The notes beneath the pieces were generated by a model. That model was given only the letters and a program-made list of their open reading frames with translations. It did not search any database and was not told where the DNA came from. Positions 1 through 9,321 of a DNA stretch of 64,000 nt are shown piece by piece; position 1 is the stretch's first letter, and each line of letters starts with the position of its first letter. Location of the stretch: contig NZ_CANMCZ010000005.1 of the NCBI RefSeq assembly GCF_947496485.1, forward strand, positions 62,001 to 126,000. The letters are read 5' to 3'. A program made the position numbers and the translations under genes. This DNA is from an uncultured Winogradskyella sp. Lineage in GTDB: Bacteria > Bacteroidota > Bacteroidia > Flavobacteriales > Flavobacteriaceae.

Positions 1-756
1 GGCGTTTTCATAATAGTATTCTACATGTATAGTGGTAGTTATGAAATAGCCGGGACATGGCCCGCTTGGTTTAATACCATTAATGCAATGATTACAGCAT
101 TTATAGTCATACCAATTATATCAAAAATGGCAAATAAATGGGGAAAAAAGAAGGCTTTTATAATTTCTACAACTTTATCAATTATTGGCTATATTCTGAA
201 ATGGTGGGGCTTTGATAAAGAATTAAACAGTCAATTTAATCAAACAGGATTAGGGAAGAGTTTAAATTCTGGAGTTGGTTCTTTATTTGAATCATTAAAT
301 CCAGTACTTGATAATATCGGAATGTCATGGTTTAGTATAGATCCAAATGGTGAGGTGCCATGGTTAATATTCCTGCCAATTCCTTTATTTGCTTTTGGTA
401 TGGGTGGATTATTTACATTGATGATGTCAATGACGGCAGATGTTTGTGATTTAGACGAGTTAGAAAATGGGATGCCTAGAAAAGAAGGTACGTTTGGAGC
501 AATTTATTGGTTGATGGTTAAAATTGGTCAGTCAATAGCACTTGTTTTAGGAGGTGTGATTTTAAGTATTGTAGGCTTTGACCCTAATGTTACAGAACAA
601 TCAATAGATACCATGAATAATCTTAGAATAGCTGATATTATAGTGCCATCCCTTACTGCAGCTCTTGCTATATGGGTGATGTGGCGATATGATCTCGATG
701 AGGATAGGGCGAGAGGAATAAAGGAAGAATTAGTTAAACGAAGAGGGGAATTATAA
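1..756 (+). CDS. MFS/GPH-family sugar:cation symporter, C-terminal part (5' end outside window)
   Basis: The reading frame is open to the first base of the window, so the true start lies upstream; the ATG at 25 is internal. About 250 codons are visible. Several hydrophobic helices are separated by short loops, including a basic KWGKKKAF-type cytoplasmic loop and a GTFGAIYWLMVKIGQS helix typical of the MelB-like GPH sugar symporters. It would carry a mono- or oligosaccharide across the inner membrane. The GH17 gene starts 24 bases downstream on the same strand, so the two are probably co-transcribed and the substrate is likely a beta-glucan oligosaccharide (inference). Family call is good; substrate is unproven. 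Confidence 0.8.
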   Translation, partial: GVFIIVFYMYSGSYEIAGTWPAWFNTINAMITAFIVIPIISKMANKWGKKKAFIISTTLSIIGYILKWWGFDKELNSQFNQTGLGKSLNSGVGSLFESLNPVLDNIGMSWFSIDPNGEVPWLIFLPIPLFAFGMGGLFTLMMSMTADVCDLDELENGMPRKEGTFGAIYWLMVKIGQSIALVLGGVILSIVGFDPNVTEQSIDTMNNLRIADIIVPSLTAALAIWVMWRYDLDEDRARGIKEELVKRRGEL

Positions 757-780
757 AAAATTAAATTAATAAATAAGTAA

Positions 781-1698
781 ATGTCTTACAGAGAAGAATC
801 GTATTACAAATATAAGAGCTATAGCCAAATCGCTACACAAGGTATTGATGTATCAAAACTCTCATTAGAAGAATTAAAAAACCTATGGCGTAAAACTATG
901 GAAGATGGTTTTCATGGTATATGTTTTAGTATGTATGAAGATGGCCAAAACCCAGGAGATGATATCAGTTTTGAACAGGTTGAACGTCGTGTGAAAATTT
1001 TAAAACCTCATGTGAAAGCTATACGTTCTTTTTCATGTATTGAGGGCAATGAACATGTGCCAGTAGCTGCTAAAAAACAAGGTTTGAAAACCCTTGTTGG
1101 TGCTTGGTTAAGTGACGATAAAGAAGATAATGAAAAGGAAATAGAAGGTTTAATCGCTCTTGCTAAGGCAGGTCATGTAGATGCAGCAGCAGTAGGAAAC
1201 GAAGTGTTATATCGTAACGATTTGTCGTTAGAAGAGCTGTTGGGTTACATTAAGCGTGTTAAGGACGCATTGGCTGGTTTAGATATTCCTGTTGGTTATG
1301 TTGATGCTTATTACGAGTTTTCGCGTCACCCAGAACTAGTGGAACATACTGATATTGTATTAGCTAATTTATACCCATTTTGGGAAGGTTGCCCAATTGA
1401 GTATGCTCTCGGGCATATGCAAGCCATGTACGGACAAGTTGTTGATGCTGCGCAAGGTAAACCAATCATTATTACTGAAACGGGTTGGCCTAGTGAAGGT
1501 GGAAGTTTTAGAGGTGCTGTCGCTGGTGATTCTGCCGCAATGAAATATTTTATAGATACTATTAATTGGACTAAAGAGAATGACATACCCATATTTTATT
1601 TTTCATCGTTTGATGAATCATGGAAAACTGGCGATGAAGGAGATGTTGGGGCCTATTGGGGACTTTGGGATAAACATGAAAAGCTTAAATATAGCTAA
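781..1698 (+). CDS. Glycoside hydrolase family 17 (beta-1,3-glucanase-like), no signal peptide
   Basis: This 305-residue protein is a compact GH17 TIM barrel. The acid/base glutamate is E141 in the AAVGNEVLYR strand and the nucleophile is E233 in the ITETGWP motif, both classic for the family. GH17 enzymes act on beta-1,3-glucans such as laminarin. The N-terminus (MSYREESYYK) is hydrophilic with no signal peptide or lipobox, so the enzyme is predicted cytoplasmic. Together with the MFS transporter 24 bases upstream this suggests intracellular breakdown of imported oligosaccharides. The next gene is a paralogue 17 bases downstream. Exact linkage and endo/exo mode cannot be read from sequence. 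Confidence 0.88.
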   Translation: MSYREESYYKYKSYSQIATQGIDVSKLSLEELKNLWRKTMEDGFHGICFSMYEDGQNPGDDISFEQVERRVKILKPHVKAIRSFSCIEGNEHVPVAAKKQGLKTLVGAWLSDDKEDNEKEIEGLIALAKAGHVDAAAVGNEVLYRNDLSLEELLGYIKRVKDALAGLDIPVGYVDAYYEFSRHPELVEHTDIVLANLYPFWEGCPIEYALGHMQAMYGQVVDAAQGKPIIITETGWPSEGGSFRGAVAGDSAAMKYFIDTINWTKENDIPIFYFSSFDESWKTGDEGDVGAYWGLWDKHEKLKYS

Positions 1699-1715
1699 GA
1701 GATAAGCGTGTTGTT

Positions 1716-2606
1716 ATGTCTTTAAGGAAAGAAAAGTTTTTTGCATTAGCATCCATCCATTATGAAGGGATGTCAATTGAAGATTTAAGAAAGTTGTTCA
1801 GGAAAACCTTAAGATCTGGTATGCATGGTTTATGTTCTAGTCCTTATGAAGAAGGACAAGAACCTGGTGATCTACTGTCCGAAGAGCAAATAAGACGAAG
1901 ATTAAAAATAATAAAGCCATATACACAGTGGACTAGGTCTTTTTCATGCACAGATGGTAATGAAATAATAGCAAAAGTTGCTAAGGAGCTTGGCATGAAA
2001 ACTTTAGTAGGTGCATGGCTAGGTGATGACCCAGAAATCAATGAAAGAGAACTAGAAGGATTAATCAGTTTAGCAAAACAAGGTTATGTAGATGTTGCTG
2101 CAGTCGGCAATGAGGTCATGTATAGAGGTGACTTAAGTGAAGACGAACTTTTAGAAAAAATTTATATTGTAAAGGCAGCTATTAAAGATTTGGGTATACC
2201 TGTTGGTTATGTTGATGCTTATTATGAATTTGAAGAAAGGCCTGCTATTACTGACGCTTGTGATGTTATTTTAGCCAATTGTTATCCATTTTGGGAAGGC
2301 TGTGATTTAGACTATTCATTGCTTTATATAAAAGATATGTATAATAAAGCATTACGAGCTGGAAATGGCAAAAAGGTAATTATTACTGAAACGGGTTGGC
2401 CGAGTCAGGGAAGTAGTTTACAAGGTGCTTTTCCGTCTGAAGAAAATGCTATTAAATATTTTATAAACACCCAAAAATGGTCAAAAGAGGAAGATATAGA
2501 TATCTTTTATTTTTCTTCATTTGATGAGTCTTGGAAAGTTGGTAGTGAGGGTGATGTAGGTGCTTTTTGGGGGATTTGGGACAAAAATGAAAAGCTTAAG
2601 TATTAA
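1716..2606 (+). CDS. Second GH17 beta-1,3-glucanase-like enzyme, tandem paralogue
   Basis: This 296-residue GH17 enzyme is clearly homologous along its whole length to the preceding gene. It shares IPVGYVDAYYEF, LANxYPFWEGC and the C-terminal FYFSSFDESWK stretch. The catalytic pair is E133 (VAAVGNEVMYR) and E225 (VIITETGWP). It also lacks a signal peptide, so it is predicted cytoplasmic. The 17-base gap indicates translation from the same mRNA as its neighbour. The copies probably arose by duplication and may differ in chain-length preference or in hydrolysis versus transglycosylation (inference). Confidence 0.88.
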   Translation: MSLRKEKFFALASIHYEGMSIEDLRKLFRKTLRSGMHGLCSSPYEEGQEPGDLLSEEQIRRRLKIIKPYTQWTRSFSCTDGNEIIAKVAKELGMKTLVGAWLGDDPEINERELEGLISLAKQGYVDVAAVGNEVMYRGDLSEDELLEKIYIVKAAIKDLGIPVGYVDAYYEFEERPAITDACDVILANCYPFWEGCDLDYSLLYIKDMYNKALRAGNGKKVIITETGWPSQGSSLQGAFPSEENAIKYFINTQKWSKEEDIDIFYFSSFDESWKVGSEGDVGAFWGIWDKNEKLKY

Positions 2607-2892
2607 AAAACAATAAATAGGTTATTATTAAACACAACATTACCACTACAAAATAGCATTTTCGCTATATTAATTAATTATGAAAAGATTCATTACACCT
2701 TTATTTATGTATAGTCATGTATAAGTCGAGTTATTTGTTCAGTCTTTTTTCTGTAACGCAATTGATGTATGTTTTTTGTTAAGGTAATATTAAGAAGTAT
2801 TAAAAATACATTTAATACCTTTAATGAATCTGTAATTATTTACGATGAAGATTATCAATAATTAAACAATAACTAATTAAAAATTAAAAATT

Positions 2893-4179
2893 ATGAAAAA
2901 AACTACTCTTTTAATCCTTTCACTTTCATTAGGTTTGTTAGGATATTCTCAATCATTACCATTAGATTTTGAGGTCGCTGAAGATGACAATTTTGGTGGT
3001 TTCAACGGTACAGCCGCGAGTGTTGTGGTAGATCCAACTGATGGAACTAATCAGGTTTTAGAAATGGTAGGTGCTGGCGTTGATTTTGATGGTGCTGCAA
3101 TTACTCTAGATACCTATATAGATTTATCTGATGACAACAATAACACCATTACAATGGAAATTTGGGCACCTGACGCTACAACTAGAACCCATTTGTTAAA
3201 GCTTGAAGGTGGCTCCTCTGGTGCTACAGAATTATTTTTTGACACGACCGTGTCAGGATGGCAAACTGTAAGTGTTGACTTTGGAGCAGGACTAGGTAAT
3301 GAGTATCCGGTGTTAGTTATTTTTACAGACTCAGGTTCTGGAAATACTGCTACAGGTACATATTACATAGACGATATAGATGGACCAAATGGTGCGGCTA
3401 TTGCTGTTGATCCAGTACCACCTACCGTAGCTCCAGTGCCAAATGTGCCTGATGCTGAAGTTTATAGTATTTATAATGATACGAATGGTTATACAACTAA
3501 TTTTCCAGTAGCTTATGCTTTCGGAACATCACAGGGTGAGGTTGACTTAGATCCTGCGGCTGGCGTCAATAATGCATTAAAAATGAATTTTACTGTGGCT
3601 GGATGGGGACAAGGTGAAGGTGGTCCTGATGATCTTACTGCTTATGATTTTGTTTCTTTTGATTATTGGGCTTCTTCAGGAACTCCAGGGTTTAGGTTTG
3701 TACTAATTGATAACGATGGTGCTGTGGAAGAATTTAATTATGAAGTAGGAACTAATGAAGCAGTTGTTAATGAAGCGTGGACAAGCGTTGAGATACCAAT
3801 GACTTATTTCACAGGACTAGGTTTTTCTCAAGCTAACTTATTTCAATGGAAGGTTGATCCTTTTATGCAGTCTGTTGCACAAGGTGGAATAGTTTATTTT
3901 GACAACATAATTTTTACCGCCAATAGTTTATCTACGAATGAGTTTGAAACATCTAAGTTTGAAGTTTTTCCAAATCCTACAACAAACGCTTGGAATTTAA
4001 AATCAAACAATGATATAACGAGTGTGGAAGTGCATGATATTTTAGGAAAACGAGTTTTAGCTTTACAGCCAAATCTTTCTGAATTTACAATTAATGCATC
4101 AGAGTTAAATGATGGTATTTACTTAGCTAAGATTACTACAGCTAATGGAACCAAGACCGTAAAGTTGGTTAAAAACTAA
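2893..4179 (+). CDS. Secreted T9SS cargo protein with beta-sandwich, CBM-like domains
   Basis: This 428-residue protein has an N-terminal signal peptide (MKKTTLLILSLSLGLLGYSQ). Two Asp/Gly-rich beta-sandwich-like segments follow, roughly residues 20-165 and 185-345, resembling carbohydrate-binding jelly rolls (FDYWASS, YFDNIIF). The C-terminus from about residue 355 is a type A T9SS sorting domain: FEVFPNPTTNAW, a VEVHDILGKRV strand and a final GIYLAKITT...KTVKLVKN. No catalytic motif was recognised. Next to GH17 enzymes it may capture glucan at the cell surface (inference). The start is the only ATG preceding a signal peptide. An intrinsic terminator follows the gene. Confidence 0.75.
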   Translation: MKKTTLLILSLSLGLLGYSQSLPLDFEVAEDDNFGGFNGTAASVVVDPTDGTNQVLEMVGAGVDFDGAAITLDTYIDLSDDNNNTITMEIWAPDATTRTHLLKLEGGSSGATELFFDTTVSGWQTVSVDFGAGLGNEYPVLVIFTDSGSGNTATGTYYIDDIDGPNGAAIAVDPVPPTVAPVPNVPDAEVYSIYNDTNGYTTNFPVAYAFGTSQGEVDLDPAAGVNNALKMNFTVAGWGQGEGGPDDLTAYDFVSFDYWASSGTPGFRFVLIDNDGAVEEFNYEVGTNEAVVNEAWTSVEIPMTYFTGLGFSQANLFQWKVDPFMQSVAQGGIVYFDNIIFTANSLSTNEFETSKFEVFPNPTTNAWNLKSNNDITSVEVHDILGKRVLALQPNLSEFTINASELNDGIYLAKITTANGTKTVKLVKN

Positions 4180-4205
4180 GAACTTATTTTTTAGTAGAGA
4201 GAAAA

Positions 4206-4231
4206 GGGTGTATATTATACACTCTTTTTTT
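4206..4231 (+). terminator. Intrinsic terminator after the T9SS cargo gene
   Basis: An 8-bp stem (GGGTGTAT/ATACACTC, one G-T pair) with a 3-base loop is followed by a T run. It ends 20 bases before the LacI start and separates the carbohydrate operon from its regulator. Confidence 0.8.
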
Positions 4232-4251
4232 ATTAAAAAGTATTATTTATA

Positions 4252-5250
4252 ATGACAACACTCAAAGAGTTAGCAGCCCTTCTTAATATTTCTGTTTCGA
4301 CAGTTTCAAAAGCTTTAAATGATAGCCATGAAATTAGCGAAAAAACCAGAATACGTGTTAAAGAATTGGCTGCTAAGCTAAACTACAAACCTAATAGGAT
4401 AGCGCAACAACTAAAAACCAATAAGACTAAAACAATTGGTGTTATATTACCAACGGTAACCAATCCGTTTTTTGCTGAGGTATTGCATGGTATTGAGATG
4501 GCTGCTACCAATAACGATTATGATATTATTGTTTGTCTATCTAACGAAACTATGCACAAAGAAGAACGGAGCCTTGAGTTGTTGTCAAATGGAAGTGTAG
4601 ATGGATTTATTATGGCTGTAGCAAGAGAGAGTCAGGTAAAAATGCAAACAGGGCATATTAGAACTATTTTGGATAATAAGATTCCTGTTTTAATGTTCGA
4701 TAGGGTAGTTAATGACATTAATTGTGATAAAGTTATTGTAGATGATTTTAAATCTGTTTATGAAACTACTGAGTATTTAATTAAAGAAGAGAACAGAAAA
4801 AATATTCTTCTAGTAAGTAATATTGAAGAGCTTAGTGTTGGAAAGTTAAGAACTAAAGGATACTCAAAAGCATTACAAGACCATAATTTAGAAGCAAATA
4901 TTTTAAGACTTGATAATGCGCTAGATGTTGAGCAGAGTATTTATGATTTTTTGTCTAAAAACAATAAAATTGATGCCATCATTTCGATAGATCATGTTAC
5001 AGGAATTGTAGCTATTAACATGGCTAAAAAGTTAGGTAAAGAAATTCCTAAAGATTTATCTGTCATAGGCTTTGGTTATGAGCACACTCAACTCTTATCT
5101 AGTCCTAAAATTTCAATTGTTCATCAAAAAGCACACAAAATAGGAGAAATGTCTATGAAACTACTGATTGACAATATAAATACAGAGGAGCATCAATTGC
5201 AAACCATAGTTGTACCTAGTGAGCTTAAATTAAGTGAATCTACTAAGTAA
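4252..5250 (+). CDS. LacI-family transcriptional regulator
   Basis: This 332-residue protein has an N-terminal LacI helix-turn-helix (TLKELAALLNISVSTVSKALN, then the hinge helix around LNYKPNRIAQQLK) and a periplasmic-binding-protein-like sensor domain beginning at KTIGVILPTVTNPFFAEVLHGIE. LacI regulators bind a sugar or sugar phosphate and release DNA. Its position directly after the GH17/MFS operon makes that operon the likely target, though no operator could be assigned with confidence. It has its own transcription unit, bounded by terminators at both ends. Confidence 0.9.
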   Translation: MTTLKELAALLNISVSTVSKALNDSHEISEKTRIRVKELAAKLNYKPNRIAQQLKTNKTKTIGVILPTVTNPFFAEVLHGIEMAATNNDYDIIVCLSNETMHKEERSLELLSNGSVDGFIMAVARESQVKMQTGHIRTILDNKIPVLMFDRVVNDINCDKVIVDDFKSVYETTEYLIKEENRKNILLVSNIEELSVGKLRTKGYSKALQDHNLEANILRLDNALDVEQSIYDFLSKNNKIDAIISIDHVTGIVAINMAKKLGKEIPKDLSVIGFGYEHTQLLSSPKISIVHQKAHKIGEMSMKLLIDNINTEEHQLQTIVVPSELKLSESTK

Positions 5251-5271
5251 GTATTTCACATTTAGTATCAT

Positions 5272-5302
5272 AAAAAAAGCCTGATTAAAATCAGGCTTTT
5301 TT
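5272..5302. terminator. Bidirectional intrinsic terminator
   Basis: AGCCTGATT and AATCAGGCT pair around a short loop, with an A run on one side and a T run on the other. It therefore serves both LacI (+) and the convergent lipoprotein gene (-). Confidence 0.85.
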
Positions 5303-5322
5303 ATATTATTCGGATAAGATAT

Positions 5323-5673
5323 TTAGTTACCCTTAGCTTTATCTACAGCATCGTTACCGGCTTTTTTAGCTGCATCAACAGCATCATTACCAGCATCTTT
5401 AACTTTGTCTACTGCATCATTTGCAGCATCTTTAACATCGTCAGCCATGTCTTCTGCTCCTTCTTTTACGCTATCAGCCGCGTTTTCAATAGCATCACCA
5501 GCGTCATCTACTGCATCTTCTATTGCATCACCTGCGTCTTCCATAGCGTCACCAGCATCGTCCATTGCTTCTTCAATAGCGTCTTCTGCCTTTTCTTCTT
5601 TTGTTTCTCTACAAGAGTTTAATGATAATCCTAGAAAAGCAACTAATGCTAAACTTAATACAACTTTTTTCAT
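5323..5673 (-). CDS. Small lipoprotein with Asp/Ala-rich amphipathic repeats
   Basis: This 116-residue protein has a lipoprotein signal peptide ending in LNSC (lipidated Cys21). The rest is almost entirely DAGDAIED-like repeats predicted to form one long amphipathic helix or coiled coil. The first half is strongly acidic (E/D-rich); the last 40 residues become lysine-rich (DAVDKVKDAGNDAVDAAKKA). Low-complexity helical lipoproteins of this type are common in flavobacteria, often stress-linked, with no defined function. It is probably anchored in an envelope membrane. An ORF on the opposite strand is an artefact of the repeats. Confidence 0.75.
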   Translation of the reverse strand: MKKVVLSLALVAFLGLSLNSCRETKEEKAEDAIEEAMDDAGDAMEDAGDAIEDAVDDAGDAIENAADSVKEGAEDMADDVKDAANDAVDKVKDAGNDAVDAAKKAGNDAVDKAKGN

Positions 5674-5770
5674 TTTAATAGTTTTAGTGTTAATTTATGT
5701 TAATATACGAAAATACTAAATTCATTGAATTTTCAACGAATTTATTGAATTATTCCATATATACGTTTTG

Positions 5771-7012
5771 CTATATACGTATATAATTAAGTATTTGGAC
5801 TACTGCTCCCTTATTTTTATCTATATAGTTTTTGTTAATTAGGCCTTGTGCTGTGCGCTTAGGTTTATCTTCAATTAGTTTATATAAAACGGATTCCAAC
5901 TCAAAAGAACTTAAAACTGATTTTACACCTCCTAAATTTATAAGCGTTTTTGCTTCAGGAAATTTTTCATAGTTTTTTCCAATAAGTATTGGTATACCAA
6001 AGACGGCTGGTTCTAATATATTGTGCAATCCCGTTGAGCCAGCTCCTCCACCAATGTAAGCAATATGAGCATAGCTATAAACTTTGCTTAAATAACCAAT
6101 AGTGTCAAGAATAAATACTTTATAGTCAGGTAGGTTTTCGCTAGGCAATTCTGAATAACAAATTGTTTTAACAACTATTTGCGATTTTAATGATGTAATA
6201 TAACTGCGCTTTATGTTATGTGGTGCAATCACAAATTTAACGTCTAAGTCAAGATTTTTATTTATAAAATCTAGATATAATTTATCATCATCTGGCCAAG
6301 TACTACCTAATACAACACATAATTTATTGACCTTAAAATCTTCAATAAACGAAACAGAATTGTCAATTTTTAATTGATTTGAAACCCGATCAAAACGTGT
6401 ATCACCAGAAACAGTAACACTGTTATAATCAATATTTTTGAGTAATGATTTAGAATTTTCATCTTGCGTAAAAATATGACTGAATCCAAATAAAGCAGAT
6501 TTCATGTAACTACCATACCATTTAAAAAAAGTTTGGTCTTTTCTAAAAACAGCAGAAATAAGAATTGCCTTTAGCTGACACCTTTTTATTTCATGTAAAA
6601 AGTTAGGCCAAATATCATATTTAACAAATAGAATATAATCCGGACTGACGAGATCTAGAAATCGTTTTGCATTCGCTTTGGTGTCGAGAGGAAGATAAAC
6701 TACGACATCTGCTATTTGGGCATTTTTTCTAACCTCATAACCCGAAGGGGAAAAAAATGACAAAACTATTTTATAATCAGAATACTGGGCTTTTAAAGCT
6801 GCAAAAACAGGTAAACCTTGTTCATATTCACCAAGCGAAGCACAATGAAACCAAAATGTTTTGTCTTCTGGTTTAATAGCATTTTTAAGCTTTGTAAAGG
6901 TGCTTTTTCTACCAATGACCCCTTGTTTCAATTTAGAATTGAATAATCCTGCAATTTTAATCGCAAAACTTGCAATGTAAATTCCTATGGAATAGAGTCC
7001 TTTCAAAAACAA
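5771..7012 (-). CDS. waaA: 3-deoxy-D-manno-octulosonic acid (Kdo) transferase
   Basis: This 413-residue GT30 enzyme transfers Kdo from CMP-Kdo to lipid A precursor at the cytoplasmic face of the inner membrane. There is one N-terminal hydrophobic segment (IGIYIASFAIKIAG). The family motif HCASLGEYEQG carries the catalytic glutamate at E62. A glycine-rich sugar-nucleotide binding stretch (YIGGGAGSTGLHNILEPA) and a final FGIPILIG loop are present. Length and motif order are normal. It is divergent from the DegT aminotransferase gene, with a 119-bp promoter gap between them. Confidence 0.92.
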   Translation of the reverse strand: MFLKGLYSIGIYIASFAIKIAGLFNSKLKQGVIGRKSTFTKLKNAIKPEDKTFWFHCASLGEYEQGLPVFAALKAQYSDYKIVLSFFSPSGYEVRKNAQIADVVVYLPLDTKANAKRFLDLVSPDYILFVKYDIWPNFLHEIKRCQLKAILISAVFRKDQTFFKWYGSYMKSALFGFSHIFTQDENSKSLLKNIDYNSVTVSGDTRFDRVSNQLKIDNSVSFIEDFKVNKLCVVLGSTWPDDDKLYLDFINKNLDLDVKFVIAPHNIKRSYITSLKSQIVVKTICYSELPSENLPDYKVFILDTIGYLSKVYSYAHIAYIGGGAGSTGLHNILEPAVFGIPILIGKNYEKFPEAKTLINLGGVKSVLSSFELESVLYKLIEDKPKRTAQGLINKNYIDKNKGAVVQILNYIRI

Positions 7013-7131
7013 AGATTTGTGCTAAAATACAGTTCTTTCAATTAAAAGCATTGGCTCAGCCATTACAATTTCGTATTTTCGCTAAGAGCTTTAGGCTTTT
7101 TTACACATACACTAAAAATGTTGTCTTAAGA

Positions 7132-8292
7132 ATGAAAAAAATTCAAATGGTTGACCTTCAGGGTCAATATGCAAAAATAAAAGATGTTGTAGATCCTTCA
7201 ATAGAAGAGGTGATGAATAGTGCCTCTTTTATCAATGGACCGAAAGTACATCAATTTCAAAAAAATCTTGAAAATTACTTAGGAGTAAAACATGTTATTC
7301 CATGTGCTAACGGAACAGATGCTCTGCAAATTGCTATGATGGGCTTGGGATTAAAACCTGGTGATGAAGTGATAACAGCAGATTTTACCTTTGCCGCAAC
7401 TGTTGAAGTTATTGCGTTGTTGCAGTTAACACCCGTTTTAGTAGATGTAGATCCTGTAACATTTAATATAGATATTGACGCTATTAAGAAAGCAATTACT
7501 CCAAAGACAAGAGCGATTGTGCCTGTTCATTTGTTCGGCTTAGCTGCTGAAATGGATGCTATAATGGATTTAGCGAAAGAACACAATTTATATGTTATCG
7601 AAGACAATGCGCAAGGTATAGGCGCAGATTACACGCATCAGGATGATTCTAAAACAAAAACTGGAGCTATAGGTCATGTGGCTTCTACGTCATTTTTTCC
7701 ATCTAAAAATTTAGGATGTTATGGAGATGGTGGAGCTATTTTTACAAATGATGATGATCTTGCACATACAATCAGAGGTATAGTAAATCATGGTATGTAT
7801 GAAAGATACCATCATGATGTTGTAGGAGTGAATTCGAGATTAGATTCTATACAAGCGGCGGTTTTAGATGCAAAATTACCGCATCTTGATGACTATAATA
7901 AAGCAAGGCAAAATGCTGCACGAAAATACAATGAAGCTTTTGGAGATCACCCAAAAATTATAATCCCAAGTGGAAGAACTCAATGTAATGGTATCTGCGA
8001 GACATGCGACTGTCATGTGTTTCATCAATACACTCTAAACCTAAAAGAAGTAGATAGAGATGCTTTAGTTGCGCATCTACAGGAAAAAAATATTCCTTGT
8101 GGAGTATATTATCCTATACCATTGCACAGACAAAAAGCTTACGCAGATGAACGCTATAACGAAGCAGATTTTACAGTTACAAATTCCTTAGTAAAGTCAG
8201 TGATTTCCTTACCAATGCATACCGAATTAGATAATGAGCAGATAGAGTTTATTACATCTACAGTTTTAAGCTTTATTGATAGGAATTCTTAA
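7132..8292 (+). CDS. DegT/DnrJ/EryC1/StrS-family PLP aminotransferase (nucleotide-sugar)
   Basis: This is a 386-residue aminotransferase. I start at the ATG at 7132 (MKKIQMVDLQ) because the frame upstream encodes no conserved sequence and runs over the waaA promoter. The PLP lysine is K192 in FFPSKNLGCYGDGG. Other family marks are ANGTDALQIAM, the DFTFAAT loop and EDNAQGIGA. Members aminate keto-sugars on nucleotide carriers for LPS or glycan synthesis. A Cys-rich insert (CNGICETCDCH) precedes the C-terminal part. galE follows after 2 bases, so the pair are almost certainly co-translated. The exact sugar is unknown. Confidence 0.88.
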   Translation: MKKIQMVDLQGQYAKIKDVVDPSIEEVMNSASFINGPKVHQFQKNLENYLGVKHVIPCANGTDALQIAMMGLGLKPGDEVITADFTFAATVEVIALLQLTPVLVDVDPVTFNIDIDAIKKAITPKTRAIVPVHLFGLAAEMDAIMDLAKEHNLYVIEDNAQGIGADYTHQDDSKTKTGAIGHVASTSFFPSKNLGCYGDGGAIFTNDDDLAHTIRGIVNHGMYERYHHDVVGVNSRLDSIQAAVLDAKLPHLDDYNKARQNAARKYNEAFGDHPKIIIPSGRTQCNGICETCDCHVFHQYTLNLKEVDRDALVAHLQEKNIPCGVYYPIPLHRQKAYADERYNEADFTVTNSLVKSVISLPMHTELDNEQIEFITSTVLSFIDRNS

Positions 8293-8294
8293 TT

Positions 8295-9314
8295 ATGAAA
8301 ATTTTAGTCACTGGTGGTTTAGGTTTTATTGGTTCGCATACCGTTGTAGAATTACAGAATGTAGGCTTTGACGTTGTTATCATTGATGATTTGTCTAATT
8401 CTTCTGTTGAAGTTATAGATGGTATTACTACAATAACTAACAAGAAACCACTTTTTGAAAAATTAGATTTAAAGATAAAGTCAGAAGTTAAAGATTTCTT
8501 TAACCGTCATAATGATATTGCTGGAGTTATTCATTTTGCTGCAAGTAAAGCGGTTGGTGAAAGTGTAAATGATCCTTTAAAGTATTATGAAAACAATATC
8601 AATGCATTAATTTATGTACTCCAAGAATTAACTAAGCTCAATAAAAAGAATTTTATTTTCAGCTCTTCTTGTACAGTATATGGACAAGCTGATGAATTAC
8701 CAATTACAGAAAATGCTCATGTAAAACCTGCAGAATCTCCTTATGGTAACACTAAACAGATTGGTGAAGAAATTATTAGAGATACATGCAGAGCAAATGG
8801 AGATGTAAATGCAATTGCTTTACGTTATTTTAATCCTATTGGTGCACACCCAACTGCCGAAATAGGTGAATTACCTGTTGGAGTACCTCAAAATTTAGTG
8901 CCATATATAACACAAACGGCAATTGGTATACGAGAGAAATTATCTGTTTTTGGTGGTGATTATGCTACACGGGATGGAACTTGTATCAGAGACTATATTC
9001 ATGTTGTGGATTTAGCTAAAGCACATGTTGTTGCTTTGCAGCGCTTAATAGGTAGTAAAAACGATTCTAATTTTGAATTTTTTAATCTTGGAACCGGAAC
9101 TGGAAGTTCAGTTTTAGAAGCTATTCAATCTTTTGAGAAAGTTTCAGGTAAAAAATTAAAGTATCAAATTGAGGATAGAAGAGAAGGGGATGTTATTTCG
9201 GCATATGCAGAAACCTCTAAAGCTAATAATATTTTAGGTTGGAAAACAGAACTGACCTTAGATGATGCCATGGCTTCGGCTTGGAAATGGGAACAAAAAA
9301 TTAGAAATAAATAA
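8295..9314 (+). CDS. galE: UDP-glucose 4-epimerase
   Basis: This 339-residue SDR-type epimerase interconverts UDP-glucose and UDP-galactose. The N-terminal NAD-binding motif is TGGLGFIGSH, and the active-site set is S125 (SSSCTVYG) with Y150 and K154 (SPYGNTK). RYFNPIGAH and the C-terminal GDVISAYA and LGWKTELTLDDA segments match GalE closely. Length equals the E. coli enzyme within a few residues. It supplies UDP-galactose for envelope glycans and sits in an operon with the aminotransferase and the amidohydrolase (7-base gap). Confidence 0.93.
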   Translation: MKILVTGGLGFIGSHTVVELQNVGFDVVIIDDLSNSSVEVIDGITTITNKKPLFEKLDLKIKSEVKDFFNRHNDIAGVIHFAASKAVGESVNDPLKYYENNINALIYVLQELTKLNKKNFIFSSSCTVYGQADELPITENAHVKPAESPYGNTKQIGEEIIRDTCRANGDVNAIALRYFNPIGAHPTAEIGELPVGVPQNLVPYITQTAIGIREKLSVFGGDYATRDGTCIRDYIHVVDLAKAHVVALQRLIGSKNDSNFEFFNLGTGTGSSVLEAIQSFEKVSGKKLKYQIEDRREGDVISAYAETSKANNILGWKTELTLDDAMASAWKWEQKIRNK

Positions 9315-9321
9315 ATTTAAT

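Noticed and set aside
5405-5719. Long plus-strand frame opposite the acidic repeat lipoprotein
   Set aside because: It is the low-complexity shadow of the repeat (Ser/Ala/Ile-rich) with no signal, motif or ribosome site, and the minus-strand gene has a lipoprotein signal.
6970-7131. Extension of the aminotransferase frame upstream to 6970
   Set aside because: The 54 additional residues are not conserved in the family and run through the waaA start region; the MKKIQMVDLQ start fits.
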